From NCBI RefSeq assembly GCF_010119545.1, contig NZ_JAAEAA010000007.1:62001-126000 (forward strand): a stretch of DNA of 64,000 nucleotides, in the 5' to 3' direction. Under the pieces are notes generated by a model, which worked only from the letters and a program-made list of their open reading frames with translations, had not been told where the DNA came from and made no database searches. The stretch is from Pontibacter fetidus (GTDB lineage Bacteria; Bacteroidota; Bacteroidia; Cytophagales; Hymenobacteraceae). Positions 55,265 through 64,000 of the stretch are shown one piece after another; the stretch's first letter is position 1; the number at the start of each line of letters is the position of its first letter. The position numbers were made by a program, and so were the translations under genes.

Positions 55265-56614
55265 ATGAAAGCGGTACCACAAATAAGCCTGGAAGAAGCG
55301 GTTGCTTTGGTAAAGGATGGCGATATATTGCTTCAGGGTGGTTTCGGGATGACGGGCAACCCCGTGCACCTGATGCATGCCCTTGCGGAGACCAACACAA
55401 AAAACCTGACTTTTATCGGGAACAACGTTGGCGAAGCAGGCATTGGCGGCGGCAAGTTGCTGCGCAACGGGCAGATCAAAAAGATGATCGGTTCATTTTT
55501 TACCAGTAACCCGGAAGCGGTAAAAGCGGCTCAGGAGGGCAAGGTAGAATACGAACTGTTGCCACAAGGCACCCTGGCCGAAGCCATACGCGCAGGCGGC
55601 GCTGGTATTGGTGGTTTCTTTACGCCCACATCAGCCGGAACAGAACTGGCAAAAGGTCGCGAAACGAAAGTGATCAGGGGAGTAGAGCAGGTTTTTGTGG
55701 AAGGCATACGGGGTAACGTAGCGTTTGTGCGTGCCTGGAAAGCTGATACCGCCGGCAACCTGACCTACCGCATGACAGAGCAAAACTTTAACCGCGCCAT
55801 GGCCACCGCTGCAGATATTGTGATAGCAGAGGTAGAGGAAATTGTGCCTGTTGGTGAGATTGCTCCGGAGCATGTGCATACGCCGGGTTCTTATGTAAAC
55901 TACTTGGTGCAGGCCACCCTAACGCCGGAGGACTTAGGTTCCTCCGCCTCTGTGGACTCTTCCCGGAAAGTAAGCGAAAGACGCATGAACATGGCTAAGC
56001 GAGCTTTAAAGGAACTGAAGAAAGGCGATGTGGTTAACCTGGGCATTGGTATACCGACCTTGGTGGCCGACCTGATCACGCCTGAAGGTGGTATTGTAAT
56101 GCACACCGAGAACGGCATGCTGGGCGTTGGTCCGGTGCCGACCGACGGTGGTGGCGCAATGGATTACCCGGTTAATGCCGGCAAAATTCCGGTTACAGCC
56201 CTGCCCGGTGCGAGCTATTTTGATAGTGCTGATTCGTTTGCCATGATACGCGGACGACATGTGGACATTGCCGTAATGGGCGGACTGGAAGTTGACGAAA
56301 AAGCTAACCTGGCCAACTGGGCTGTGCCTGGCCAGCCCTTGCTGGGCGTGGGTGGTGCCATGGACCTGGCTTCGGGCGCTAAAACCCTCATCATCACCAT
56401 GACCCATACAAACAAAGATGGCTCACCTAAAATCGTACCGGTCTGTAACTTACCCTTAACTGCCCTCAAAGCGGTAGACATGATCATCACGGACCTGGCT
56501 GTATTTAAGTTTATTGATGGCCAGCTAACCCTAACTGAACTGATGCCGGGCGCAACTTTAGAAGAAGTTCGGTCAAAGACATCCGCAAAATTTAAAGAAG
56601 CACTTTCGGTATAA
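55265..56614 (+). CDS. 3-oxoadipate CoA-transferase, A and B subunits fused
   Basis: A 449-residue class I CoA-transferase. The A half (about 1-220) has [18 protein letters not shown] and [16 protein letters not shown]. The B half (about 240-449) has [14 protein letters not shown] and the catalytic Glu in [10 protein letters not shown]. Most bacteria encode the halves as pcaI and pcaJ; here they form one chain, as in animal SCOT. It moves CoA from succinyl-CoA to 3-oxoadipate. A general acetoacetate transferase is possible, but the operon points to oxoadipate. Confidence 0.9.
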   Translation: MKAVPQISLEEAVALVKDGDILLQGGFGMTGNPVHLMHALAETNTKNLTFIGNNVGEAGIGGGKLLRNGQIKKMIGSFFTSNPEAVKAAQEGKVEYELLPQGTLAEAIRAGGAGIGGFFTPTSAGTELAKGRETKVIRGVEQVFVEGIRGNVAFVRAWKADTAGNLTYRMTEQNFNRAMATAADIVIAEVEEIVPVGEIAPEHVHTPGSYVNYLVQATLTPEDLGSSASVDSSRKVSERRMNMAKRALKELKKGDVVNLGIGIPTLVADLITPEGGIVMHTENGMLGVGPVPTDGGGAMDYPVNAGKIPVTALPGASYFDSADSFAMIRGRHVDIAVMGGLEVDEKANLANWAVPGQPLLGVGGAMDLASGAKTLIITMTHTNKDGSPKIVPVCNLPLTALKAVDMIITDLAVFKFIDGQLTLTELMPGATLEEVRSKTSAKFKEALSV

Positions 56615-56697
56615 AACTAAAACGAGCGCTGTAAATGAAACGGAGAGGAATTGATAAGAAACTATAGCTAGGCGAACTATAACACATAACCCAACAA

Positions 56698-57195
56698 ATG
56701 GCAGCCAGAAAGTATAGTATAGATGCTGACATGATCCTGTACATTGTACGGTGTACCATAGGTTTCCTGGTTGGCTATACACTATACCAGGCTTTTCCGC
56801 AGTATGAACTATACTGGACAATACTTTCGATCCTACTTGTGCTGTCTCCGGAATTAAAGGATTCGCCTAAGCTTACCGTTGAGCGTGTAAAATCTAACCT
56901 GATCGGCTCCAGTGTTGGCCTTTTTTGTTTTGTGTTGCCAGTGCCCGAACTAGTAATGATGGTGTTAGGTATAGTCTTCGCCATTTTTGTATGCCATTTA
57001 TTTAACCTGATGAATGTGGCCCGTACAGCTGTGGTGGCGCTTATAATAGTTGTGATCCATGAGCAGGAAACCATGACCTATTGGGTAGCGGTAGAGCGCT
57101 TTTTATCGGTAACGCTGGGTTGCCTTATCGGGCTTGGTATTTCCATGGCTACCTCCTTTTTATCTGCTAAACTAATCAAGAAAACAAACCCGTAA
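56698..57195 (+). CDS. FUSC/aromatic-acid-exporter-like membrane protein
   Basis: A 165-residue membrane protein with about four to five hydrophobic helices: YIVRCTIGFLVGYTLY, YWTILSILLVLSPELKDS, VERVKSNLIGSSVGL and YWVAVERFLSVTLGCLIGLGIS. This matches half of a FUSC/ArAE-type permease (full members are longer). It lies inside the catechol operon, so it may move aromatic acids or pathway intermediates, but this is inference. It is 83 bp after the CoA-transferase and six bases before pcaF. Confidence 0.75.
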   Translation: MAARKYSIDADMILYIVRCTIGFLVGYTLYQAFPQYELYWTILSILLVLSPELKDSPKLTVERVKSNLIGSSVGLFCFVLPVPELVMMVLGIVFAIFVCHLFNLMNVARTAVVALIIVVIHEQETMTYWVAVERFLSVTLGCLIGLGISMATSFLSAKLIKKTNP

Positions 57196-57201
57196 TAAAC
57201 C

Positions 57202-58410
57202 ATGAGCAAACAAGCCTATATCATAGATGGAATCAGAACCCCGATCGGCAACCTGGGCGGGGTGCTGTCGCTGGTGCGCACAGACGACCTGGCGGCAATA
57301 GTCATTCAGGAGTTGGTGAAGCGTAACCCAAACATCCCAAAAGAAGCAGTAGATGACGTGATACTTGGTTGCCACAACCAGGCCGGCGAAGACAACCGGA
57401 ACGTGGCACGTATGGCGTTGCTGCTTGCCGGCCTGCCGGTAACTGTACCCGGCGAAACCGTAAACCGCTTATGCTCTTCGGGTATGTCGGCTATAATTAA
57501 TGCGGCCCGGGCAATAAAGGCAGGTGATGGTGATGTGTTTATTGCCGGGGGCGTAGAGCATATGACGCGCGGACCACTGGTAATTTCAAAACCAAGCAAA
57601 GCTTTCGGCAACGACTCGCAGATGTACGATTCTACTTTTGGCTGGCGCTTTGTAAACCCTAAAATGAAGGAAATGTACGGCGTTGATCCGATGGGCATGA
57701 CTGCCGAGAACCTTGCCGAGATGTACCAGATATCTCGCGAAGACCAGGATAAGTTCTCTTACCATTCTCAAATGAAAGCTGCAAAAGCACAGCAAAACGG
57801 CACCTTAGCTGAAGAGATCATGCCTGTAACGATACCGCAACGAAAAGGGGAGCCGGTTATAGTAACTAAAGATGAATTTGTAAGGCCCAACACAACTATA
57901 GAAACCCTTGCCAAACTAAAGCCTGCTTTTAAAACTGATGGAACTGTAACGGCCGGAAATTCTTCGGGTTTGAATGATGGGGCGGCAGCTACCTATGTGG
58001 TTTCGGAAGATGCGGTGCAAAAGTATAACCTTACACCGATGGCCCAAATTGTTAGTTCGGCAGTGGTTGGTGTGGAGCCCCGCATTATGGGAATTGGCCC
58101 TGTGCCGGCTACAAAAAAAGCATTGGAAAAAGCTGGCTTGCAACTGGAAGATATGGACATTATTGAACTGAACGAAGCTTTTGCTGCCCAAAGCCTTGCC
58201 TGTACCCGTGCTTTAGGTTTGGCAGACGACGACCCCCGTGTGAACGTGAATGGGGGCGCCATTGCACTGGGCCACCCGCTGGGCATGTCGGGTACGCGCA
58301 TAGTATATGCGGCTGCGCTTTCGCTTAAAAGGCAACAGAAGCGTTATGCGCTGGCTACCATGTGCGTAGGCGTAGGGCAGGGGTATGCTGTCATCCTGGA
58401 GAGAGTTTAA
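57202..58410 (+). CDS. pcaF: 3-oxoadipyl-CoA thiolase
   Basis: A 402-residue thiolase that splits 3-oxoadipyl-CoA into succinyl-CoA and acetyl-CoA. The nucleophile is Cys91 in NRLCSSG; the second site has GGAIALGHPLG and the third CVGVGQG. GIRTPIGNLGGVLS is typical of PcaF and the PaaJ branch. The context completes the pathway from catechol to central metabolism. A TetR gene follows by 31 bp. Confidence 0.92.
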   Translation: MSKQAYIIDGIRTPIGNLGGVLSLVRTDDLAAIVIQELVKRNPNIPKEAVDDVILGCHNQAGEDNRNVARMALLLAGLPVTVPGETVNRLCSSGMSAIINAARAIKAGDGDVFIAGGVEHMTRGPLVISKPSKAFGNDSQMYDSTFGWRFVNPKMKEMYGVDPMGMTAENLAEMYQISREDQDKFSYHSQMKAAKAQQNGTLAEEIMPVTIPQRKGEPVIVTKDEFVRPNTTIETLAKLKPAFKTDGTVTAGNSSGLNDGAAATYVVSEDAVQKYNLTPMAQIVSSAVVGVEPRIMGIGPVPATKKALEKAGLQLEDMDIIELNEAFAAQSLACTRALGLADDDPRVNVNGGAIALGHPLGMSGTRIVYAAALSLKRQQKRYALATMCVGVGQGYAVILERV

Positions 58411-58441
58411 TTATAGTTTTCAGGTATTGTGAGTGAGTGGC

Positions 58442-58975
58442 ATGAACAGAAAGGAAGCGATATTAGATGCTGCTTTAACGTTGTTTACGGAGAATGGGGT
58501 TCGGGCAACTTCCACCAAATCTATAGCAATGGAAGCCAATACTTCCGAGGCACTTATCTTTAAACATTACGGCACAAAAGACCAGCTACTCGAAACGATT
58601 GTTAAGAAAGCTTACCAAACCGCTGCGCTCGAAACCAACCATTACCTGAAGGGACTGTCATCGAGTGGTTATATCAGCAAAATGATCGAACTGCCGATAC
58701 AGCTCATACACTCCAACCCGGACTTCTGGCGCATGCAGTACAAAATTATAGCGCTAAACCCCATCGCATCACGGTACCACGAAAATTTTATGGCGCCCTG
58801 CCTGCTCCGGCTCACCACATGTTTTAAAGACCTGAACTATAGCAACCCCGATCTGGAAGCAGAATTGTTGCTAGTTCACATTGACGGTATCTGGAAATAT
58901 TTTGCCGCACACCAGCCGGGCGAGGCAAAAGAAAAAGCCTTTGTGCAGCTATTAAAGCAAAAGTATAACCTGTAA
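58442..58975 (+). CDS. TetR family transcriptional regulator
   Basis: A 177-residue TetR/AcrR regulator: an N-terminal HTH (KEAILDAALTLFTENGVRATSTKSIAMEA in parts, then EALIFKHYGTKDQLLE) and a variable C-terminal ligand domain. It is the last gene of the catechol operon. The likely targets are the two 16-bp AAGTGA-type palindromes before catB, and perhaps a half-site-like GTGAGTGAGTGG just before its own start. The ligand may be a pathway CoA ester or acid. ATG 58442 is preferred to GTG 58433. Confidence 0.9.
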   Translation: MNRKEAILDAALTLFTENGVRATSTKSIAMEANTSEALIFKHYGTKDQLLETIVKKAYQTAALETNHYLKGLSSSGYISKMIELPIQLIHSNPDFWRMQYKIIALNPIASRYHENFMAPCLLRLTTCFKDLNYSNPDLEAELLLVHIDGIWKYFAAHQPGEAKEKAFVQLLKQKYNL

Positions 58976-59115
58976 CTATAGGTAGCTGTTCTGTTACGAA
59001 AAATATACCTAACCAGAAACGCTCTAAACATCATTTCGCCTTTGGTAAGAATTAATTTTAATGATGCTTCTTACTTTTATGGTTGATACAGAAAAGTGCA
59101 GTACAGCATAATAAA

Positions 59116-59142
59116 TTAACTAACTATACTATAGTTGGTTGA
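59116..59142. promoter_or_regulatory. 27-base palindrome built on the CTATAG motif
   Basis: Two 13-base arms (left TTAACTAACTATA) pair around a single C at 59129, with only G-U type mismatches. It lies 90 bp before the CRP-AraC regulator gene. It could be an operator, an RNA hairpin or chance growth from the abundant CTATAG motif. Confidence 0.4.
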
Positions 59143-59232
59143 CTAACCTGAAATATGACTTATATTTACAAAAGATAGATGTAAGCCATAGTTGGTTTTA
59201 TAGTTCACTACTGTTCTAACCTAGCTCAACTG

Positions 59233-60213
59233 ATGCCCCGCAAACCGATACAACACATACCAGTAAATCCGGATGATATTGCTTATATACTTGGCCTGTT
59301 ATCGATGCATCATACTATAAGCGGGGAGTTGCAGGATGAGTTTTATAAACATGCCATTGCAGTGCAACTAAATATAGGCCAGCACCTGCTTTACCAGGGA
59401 GACAGGTGCAATTACATGTATTTTATACGGGAAGGTGCGCTGATGGCTTACTCTATGCACAAGCAAAAAAAGATAACCACTTATATTTCCGTAGAAAATG
59501 AATTTGTGAGTTCCTTGTCGGGGCTTTATGGCGAACAACCCTCCCGCGAAGCTATAGTTGCCATAGAGCCAACGTTGGTTTTAGGCGTGCACACCGATAT
59601 TTTGCAAGGCTGGTATCAGCGGTTTTTCGATCTCAATTATGTTATCCGGCAAGTGTATGAAAACTATTACCGCGATGCCCAGGAACGAACGCACGTAGTA
59701 CGAGTAGGTGATGCTACCGAACGCTACCTGTATTTTGTGAAATCAAAGCCAGGCTACATCGATCGCCTTCCGCTGGACTGTATCGCCTCTTTCCTGGATA
59801 TGAAACCTGAAACACTTTTACGGATAAAAAAGCAGGAACAGGTCAGCAGGCCAACTCAGGAAGCAGAAACTTTGCTGCAACGGGTAACACAGTTTATAGA
59901 GGCATCGGAGTGTTTTAAAGAGAAAACTTTGAAAGTGAATGACCTTGCCATACGATTGGATATTCCTGCTTATAAACTATCGCAAGCGCTAAACACATTT
60001 GCTCAAACCAGCTTCAACGACTTTGTAAATAACTACCGCATAGCTCACCTGAAATCGCAATTAGAGAAAGTCGGTATTCTGCAGAACTATACAATAGAAG
60101 CATTGGCTCTACAAGCTGGCTTCGCCTCGAGAAGCGGCTTTTACAAGGCATTTAAGAAAACAGAAGGAATCAGTCCTAAAGAATTTCTTGCTGCGTCAAA
60201 AGCTATAGTTTAA
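59233..60213 (+). CDS. cNMP-binding/CRP-like domain fused to AraC HTH, regulator
   Basis: A 326-residue protein with two regulator types in one chain. The first (about 25-150) is a cyclic-nucleotide-binding beta roll (GQHLLYQGDRCNYMYFIREGAL). A CRP-like helix-turn-helix remains (about 175-205, LPLDCIASFLDMKPETLLRIKK). The last 100 residues form an AraC domain (VNDLAIRLDIPAYKLSQALN and LALQAGFASRSGFYKAFKKTEGISPKEF). The beta roll may bind no nucleotide, as in most Bacteroidota CRP-like proteins. A class III cyclase lies 9.7 kb upstream. Targets are unknown. Confidence 0.88.
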   Translation: MPRKPIQHIPVNPDDIAYILGLLSMHHTISGELQDEFYKHAIAVQLNIGQHLLYQGDRCNYMYFIREGALMAYSMHKQKKITTYISVENEFVSSLSGLYGEQPSREAIVAIEPTLVLGVHTDILQGWYQRFFDLNYVIRQVYENYYRDAQERTHVVRVGDATERYLYFVKSKPGYIDRLPLDCIASFLDMKPETLLRIKKQEQVSRPTQEAETLLQRVTQFIEASECFKEKTLKVNDLAIRLDIPAYKLSQALNTFAQTSFNDFVNNYRIAHLKSQLEKVGILQNYTIEALALQAGFASRSGFYKAFKKTEGISPKEFLAASKAIV

Positions 60214-61001
60214 GAAGACCCTTGCGCGTCGGCTTTTGTAAGTCTGTTGTAATAACTTACTTTAAAAGGTAGGTTAGCTAAAAACAGAACTATAGAGTCT
60301 GTAATCAGGTAGATCTCAAACTATATACACAATCCTTACAGCAATACAACAGCAATATCAATCTGTAATTTTATGTTTATTTATTGCATTTAAACATCTG
60401 GTCCTCACTATTTTCTGCTGTATAAAGAGTTACATTTCTTCAAGAAATATTTGTGTCCGTTTTTAATCCGAGACAAATCAGTACAATTCTGTATTGGATT
60501 GACGCTATCTTAACCTGTAACTTGCACAATGATTTTGATGCGCTAATACCAAGGTATAATTAAAGTATATAGCTTTTGCTGAAGCCGAACTATAGGTTGG
60601 TATTTGTTAAGCTAACAGGTTGAAATATATCTTATTAGTATCAGGATTCTTGACTTTTTAAAGTGTTAGAACTATAGCACTTCCCGCTTATCAGCTTCCA
60701 TTATAACTACCGAAAACAATGAAATTAAGCCTGCTTCTGCTTATAGTTGAAGCTTTTTGAGTTCAATACCAGATTTCAATTTATAGCCAAACCTTTACAC
60801 CCTCTTTATGAAACGATTTGCTGCCCTCTCTGCAGAGTGGGTCTGTGCGAAAGCTGTTACCATATTACAGCTGTCATTTAAGAAACTGCTATCCTTTGCA
60901 GTAAGGCATAACCCATTTGCAACAGTAGTTTATGTCGCCTTAAAAAGGAGCAAACTACTATATCTTCCTTCTAATAAGTAATCAACAACCAATCTTTTTA
61001 T
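60214..61001. other. 788-bp mostly gene-free stretch before the surface protein
   Basis: AT-rich DNA with several CTATAG copies (about 60290, 60590, 60672). A 57-codon frame (60808-60981) ends 20 bp before the surface-protein gene and is listed separately. No tRNA or clear terminator was seen. Confidence 0.45.
60808..60981 (+). CDS. possible small basic peptide (57 aa)
   Basis: An ATG frame of 57 codons reading [11 protein letters not shown] at the start and many Lys/Arg and hydrophobic residues after, for example LQLSFKKLL and [11 protein letters not shown]. It ends 20 bp before the large secreted-protein gene and could be translated from the same transcript or act as a leader. It has no recognised family and may be chance. 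Confidence 0.25.
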   Translation: MKRFAALSAEWVCAKAVTILQLSFKKLLSFAVRHNPFATVVYVALKRSKLLYLPSNK

Positions 61002-64000
61002 ATGAAACAATTTTACATGCAGCTATCTGTCTGGTGGGGTTATCTCCAATCCCGTGGATTTGCAAAACCAAAAGGGCTATTCCTGGTCCTTGCTTTCTTG
61101 TGTTCTATGCTCAATGCGCAGGCACAGCAGACGTTTACTTTTGACTATACTGGGAGTATAGTTGAGTGGACAGTGCCAGCTGGTGTGAATCACATCTCAA
61201 TTGAAGCAAAGGGCGCTCAAGGTGGTGATAATATTGCATTAAGCGGTGCTGGCGGGAAAGGCGCTTATATGAAAGGTAACTTTATAGTAACTCCCGGACA
61301 AGTATTAAGAATAGTTGTTGGCCAAATGGGGCAAAAGGCTACCAGTGGTAATCAATACAATGGAGCTGGTGGTGGTGGTGGTGGTAGTTTTGTTTGGGTC
61401 GATAACGAAGCACAGCCACTAATTGTAGCTGGTGGTGGCGGTGGATCAAGCCTACAGAATAATGGCGCGCCCCATTATCTGGGTAAAGATGCAGTGATTA
61501 CTAACAATGGAACAGGTAGTAGAAGCCATGATGTTAGCAATGATTCTCCTGGAGGGATAAACGGAAATGACGGTACAACTTTAACTGCATCTGGTGGTAA
61601 AGGATGGAATTCTGTTAAATTAGATCCATCAGGTACATTAGCCGGAAATTATGGTGGTCATGGAGGATTTGGTGGAGGAGGAGGAGCAGGCCGTATTTCT
61701 CCTAATTCTTGTAACTACTTACACATTGCTGGTGGGGGCGGAGGATACTCTGGAGGAGGCGCGGGAGGACAATGTTATTACTTTGGCGGCGGCGGAGGTG
61801 GTTCTTATAATTCTGGTACAGAGCAAGTTAATTCTGTTGGAGCAAACCCAGGAAATGGTAAGGTTGTTATAACGAATTTATATTCTGCATCTATTACAGA
61901 AACCAAATCCATCTCATGTGCTGGCGACGCCACTGGCGAACTTACCGCTACAGTTTCAGGTGGCACTGCTCCTTATACCTATAGTTGGTCTCCATCTGGC
62001 GGTACAGGTGCTGTTGCCAGTAACCTAACTGCCGGTACTTATACTGTAACGGTAACAGATGCGCTTGGTGCAGTAACCACTGCTACCAAAGAGATTAAAG
62101 TAAATGATACAGTAGCTCCTAAAATTACAGGCACAAAAGTGATTAATGTTCCAGCCGGGCAGTCAGCTAACTGGAATATGTATACATATAATTTCACTGA
62201 TCCGCTTCCGGCAGGTGCAGTTGTTACAGGAGTAACACTTGCTTATTCAGGTAACGACCAAGGATGGGGTGGAACAGGTGCATGGGCCAGAATGATAGTT
62301 TCGGAGACGCACATTGGATCTAGCCAGTTTTTTGGTAACAGCCAAAACTTCACGATAGAGTACAAGGGGGCATTACCACAGTATGTATATGGTGGAAATA
62401 ACTATATGCGCATGGATTTTGACACTTGGCCGGGTTGGGTAGCTTACTTTCACGGCGGTACCATGACTATTCACTACGAGATTGCAACGCTTCCAGACGT
62501 TACAGGTCAGTGCTCAGCTACGGCAGTTGCACCAACCGCTACTGATAATTGTGCGGGTACAATTATTGGTACAACTACCGACCCGTTAACGTACAACACC
62601 CAAGGCACACACGTAATTACCTGGAAGTTTGATGACGGCAATGGTAACATTACTACAGCTACACAAAATGTAATCATAGCTGATAAAACCAACCCAACTA
62701 TAACGGCACCAGCTACAGTAACAGTAAACACTGATGCAGGTAAAAACACGGCATCGGGTGTAGCGTTAGGCAACCCGGTAACAGCTGATAACTGCGAACT
62801 TGGCACTATTACCAACAATGCACCGGCTACGTTCCCGGTAGGTAACACCACTGTAACCTGGACCGCAACAGACAAAGTTGGGAACACGGCAACTGCAACG
62901 CAAATAGTTACAGTTGAAGATAAGGAAGCACCGGTACCAACTATAGCTACCCTGCCAGATGTAACCGGTGAATGCGCTGCTACAGCTACAGCTCCAACTG
63001 CCACCGACAATGTATCGGGCAATGTTACAGGTACAACTACAGATGCGCTAACTTATAGTGCACAGGGTACTTATACCATCACTTGGACTTATGCCGATGC
63101 GGCTGGCAACAAAGCTACGCAGCAGCAGAAGGTGATCGTGAAAGACATTACCAAACCAACAGTTGTTACCAAAAACATAACCGTTAACCTGGATGCGTCT
63201 GGTAATGCAACCATCGCGGCTGCTGATGTAAATAATGGTTCATCTGATAACTGTGCCATTGCTGCCAACGGCTATAGTTTAGATAAGACCAGCTTTACAT
63301 GCGCGAACGTTGGTAATAATACCGTAACCCTAATGGTTACAGATGCTGCCGGTAACACAGAAAGCAAAACAGCTATCGTAACGGTTAAAGATGTAACTGC
63401 CCCGCTTGCAAAAGCGAAGAATATCACCGTTCAACTGGACGCAAACGGTGCGGCAACTATAGCTCCGACTATGGTAGATAACGGTTCATCAGACCTATGC
63501 GGAGCCGTAACATTAGTGCTTTCTAAAACTACATTTGACTGCACAAATCTTGGTACGAACACAGTTACTTTAACTGTAACAGATGCAGTTGGAAACGAAA
63601 GCACAACAACAGCTACCGTAACTGTAGAAGACAAAGTTGCCCCGCTGGCAAAAGCGAAGAACATCACGGTTCAGCTGGATGCAACTGGTAACGCCACTAT
63701 AGTTGCTGCCGATGTAAATGACGGTTCAACTGATAATTGCGGAATCAAAACTATAGGCCTTTCTAAATCTACTTTCGATTGCAGCAATGTTGGCGAGAAC
63801 ACAGTTACTTTAACGGTTACAGATATCAGCGACAACGTACATGATGCTACAGCTATAGTTACTGTAGAAGACAGAGTAGCTCCGGTAGTTATCACCCAGA
63901 ACATCACCGTTCAGTTAGATGCAACTGGCAATGCTACCATCACGGCAGATGAGATAAACAATGGCAGCACGGATGCCTGCGGAATTAGATCTGTGAGCCT
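61002..64000 (+). CDS. large secreted glycine-rich / HYR-repeat surface protein (3' end outside window)
   Basis: At least 999 codons, open at the window edge. It has a signal peptide (ends NAQAQQ). A glycine-rich region (about 50-285) has many GGGG runs. Then comes a SprB/PKD-type repeat (about 300-365, [29 protein letters not shown]). A jelly-roll-like segment (370-490) follows, then HYR-type Ig repeats with ATDNC and [12 protein letters not shown] signatures. The last three units begin at 63421, 63661 and 63901, exactly 240 bp apart, with another at 63175. Such proteins are surface adhesins or type IX secretion cargo; the sorting domain would lie beyond the edge. ATG 61002 begins the signal peptide. 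Confidence 0.85.
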   Translation, partial: MKQFYMQLSVWWGYLQSRGFAKPKGLFLVLAFLCSMLNAQAQQTFTFDYTGSIVEWTVPAGVNHISIEAKGAQGGDNIALSGAGGKGAYMKGNFIVTPGQVLRIVVGQMGQKATSGNQYNGAGGGGGGSFVWVDNEAQPLIVAGGGGGSSLQNNGAPHYLGKDAVITNNGTGSRSHDVSNDSPGGINGNDGTTLTASGGKGWNSVKLDPSGTLAGNYGGHGGFGGGGGAGRISPNSCNYLHIAGGGGGYSGGGAGGQCYYFGGGGGGSYNSGTEQVNSVGANPGNGKVVITNLYSASITETKSISCAGDATGELTATVSGGTAPYTYSWSPSGGTGAVASNLTAGTYTVTVTDALGAVTTATKEIKVNDTVAPKITGTKVINVPAGQSANWNMYTYNFTDPLPAGAVVTGVTLAYSGNDQGWGGTGAWARMIVSETHIGSSQFFGNSQNFTIEYKGALPQYVYGGNNYMRMDFDTWPGWVAYFHGGTMTIHYEIATLPDVTGQCSATAVAPTATDNCAGTIIGTTTDPLTYNTQGTHVITWKFDDGNGNITTATQNVIIADKTNPTITAPATVTVNTDAGKNTASGVALGNPVTADNCELGTITNNAPATFPVGNTTVTWTATDKVGNTATATQIVTVEDKEAPVPTIATLPDVTGECAATATAPTATDNVSGNVTGTTTDALTYSAQGTYTITWTYADAAGNKATQQQKVIVKDITKPTVVTKNITVNLDASGNATIAAADVNNGSSDNCAIAANGYSLDKTSFTCANVGNNTVTLMVTDAAGNTESKTAIVTVKDVTAPLAKAKNITVQLDANGAATIAPTMVDNGSSDLCGAVTLVLSKTTFDCTNLGTNTVTLTVTDAVGNESTTTATVTVEDKVAPLAKAKNITVQLDATGNATIVAADVNDGSTDNCGIKTIGLSKSTFDCSNVGENTVTLTVTDISDNVHDATAIVTVEDRVAPVVITQNITVQLDATGNATITADEINNGSTDACGIRSVS

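Larger units (their letters stand above)
1..64000. repeat. dispersed palindromic motif CTATAG / AACTATAGTT
   Basis: The hexamer CTATAG, often within the 10-mer AACTATAGTT, is scattered through the whole window in genes and intergenic DNA. As a counted sample, six copies lie between 5404 and 5891, where chance predicts about 0.1. Perfect 10-mers occur for example at 5643-5652 and 27988-27997. In genes it appears in several frames, as Thr-Ile-Val (ACT ATA GTT) or Asn-Tyr-Ser (AAC TAT AGT). Near relatives CTATAC and GTATAG also look common. It resembles in distribution, not in sequence, the HIP1 palindrome of cyanobacteria. Its function is unknown. Confidence 0.8.

Noticed and set aside
62507-63022. 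171-codon minus-strand frame rich in Val/Ala/Thr
   Set aside because: Antisense shadow of the HYR-repeat surface protein; the repeat composition keeps stops away on the other strand.

Overview
The window reads as chromosomal DNA of a Bacteroidota bacterium, most likely order Cytophagales, family Hymenobacteraceae (Pontibacter-like). This rests on gene content: a DUF3943 protein, an ABC permease fused to an M1 peptidase, a CheB-CheR-PAS-kinase fusion beside a phytochrome, many lipoproteins, and a large glycine-rich/HYR-repeat surface protein of the type IX secretion kind. Shine-Dalgarno sequences are weak, and a TAnnTTTG-like -7 element fits the phylum. The genus is inference. No tRNA, rRNA, CRISPR array, integrase or transposase was found.

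Layout. 1-5.4 kb: light signalling, with the 3' part of a bacteriophytochrome that ends without a kinase, a CheB-CheR-PAS-histidine kinase fusion and a receiver-only response regulator. 6-10.4 kb: nitrite reduction, with a lipoprotein NirK-cytochrome c fusion, a NirV-like protein, a SCO protein and an outer-membrane porin-like protein, behind two tandem CRP/FNR-type palindromes. 10.8-16.7 kb: a PAS kinase, single metabolic or hypothetical genes and long gene-free stretches. 16.8-26.6 kb: envelope sugars. A MITE-like hairpin comes first, then a methyltransferase, a DUF4910 peptidase-like protein and an SDR. A UDP-glucuronate 4-epimerase, a GT2 polyprenyl-phosphate glycosyltransferase, a doubled LABN-domain membrane protein and an ArnT/Rgt-like GT39 follow; together they resemble a galacturonic-acid lipid A/LPS modification pathway. 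An acyltransferase follows.

26.7-46 kb: exported hydrolases and peptidases (serine hydrolase, M61, M1, gamma-glutamyltransferase, penicillin acylase family, ABC-M1 fusion), with a TcmP-like protein, DUF808, DUF1622 and DUF3943 genes between them. 46.2-49.5 kb: a likely operon resembling the quinone-detoxification genes mhqO and mhqD, plus a cupin, a small GNAT and a ferredoxin-class III cyclase fusion. 49.7-59 kb: aromatic catabolism. An LLM oxidoreductase has a perfect 16-bp palindrome upstream and faces a divergent AraC regulator. The catechol ortho-cleavage operon follows in the order catB, catC, catA, pcaD, a fused pcaI-pcaJ, a FUSC-type membrane protein, pcaF and a TetR gene, with tandem TetR-like operators upstream of catB. 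59.2-60.2 kb: a regulator carrying both cNMP/CRP-like and AraC domains. 61 kb to the edge: the start of a repeat-rich secreted protein, open at the window end.

Across the whole window, in genes and between them, the palindrome CTATAG (often as AACTATAGTT) recurs far more often than chance would give. It is the most unusual sequence-level signal here.
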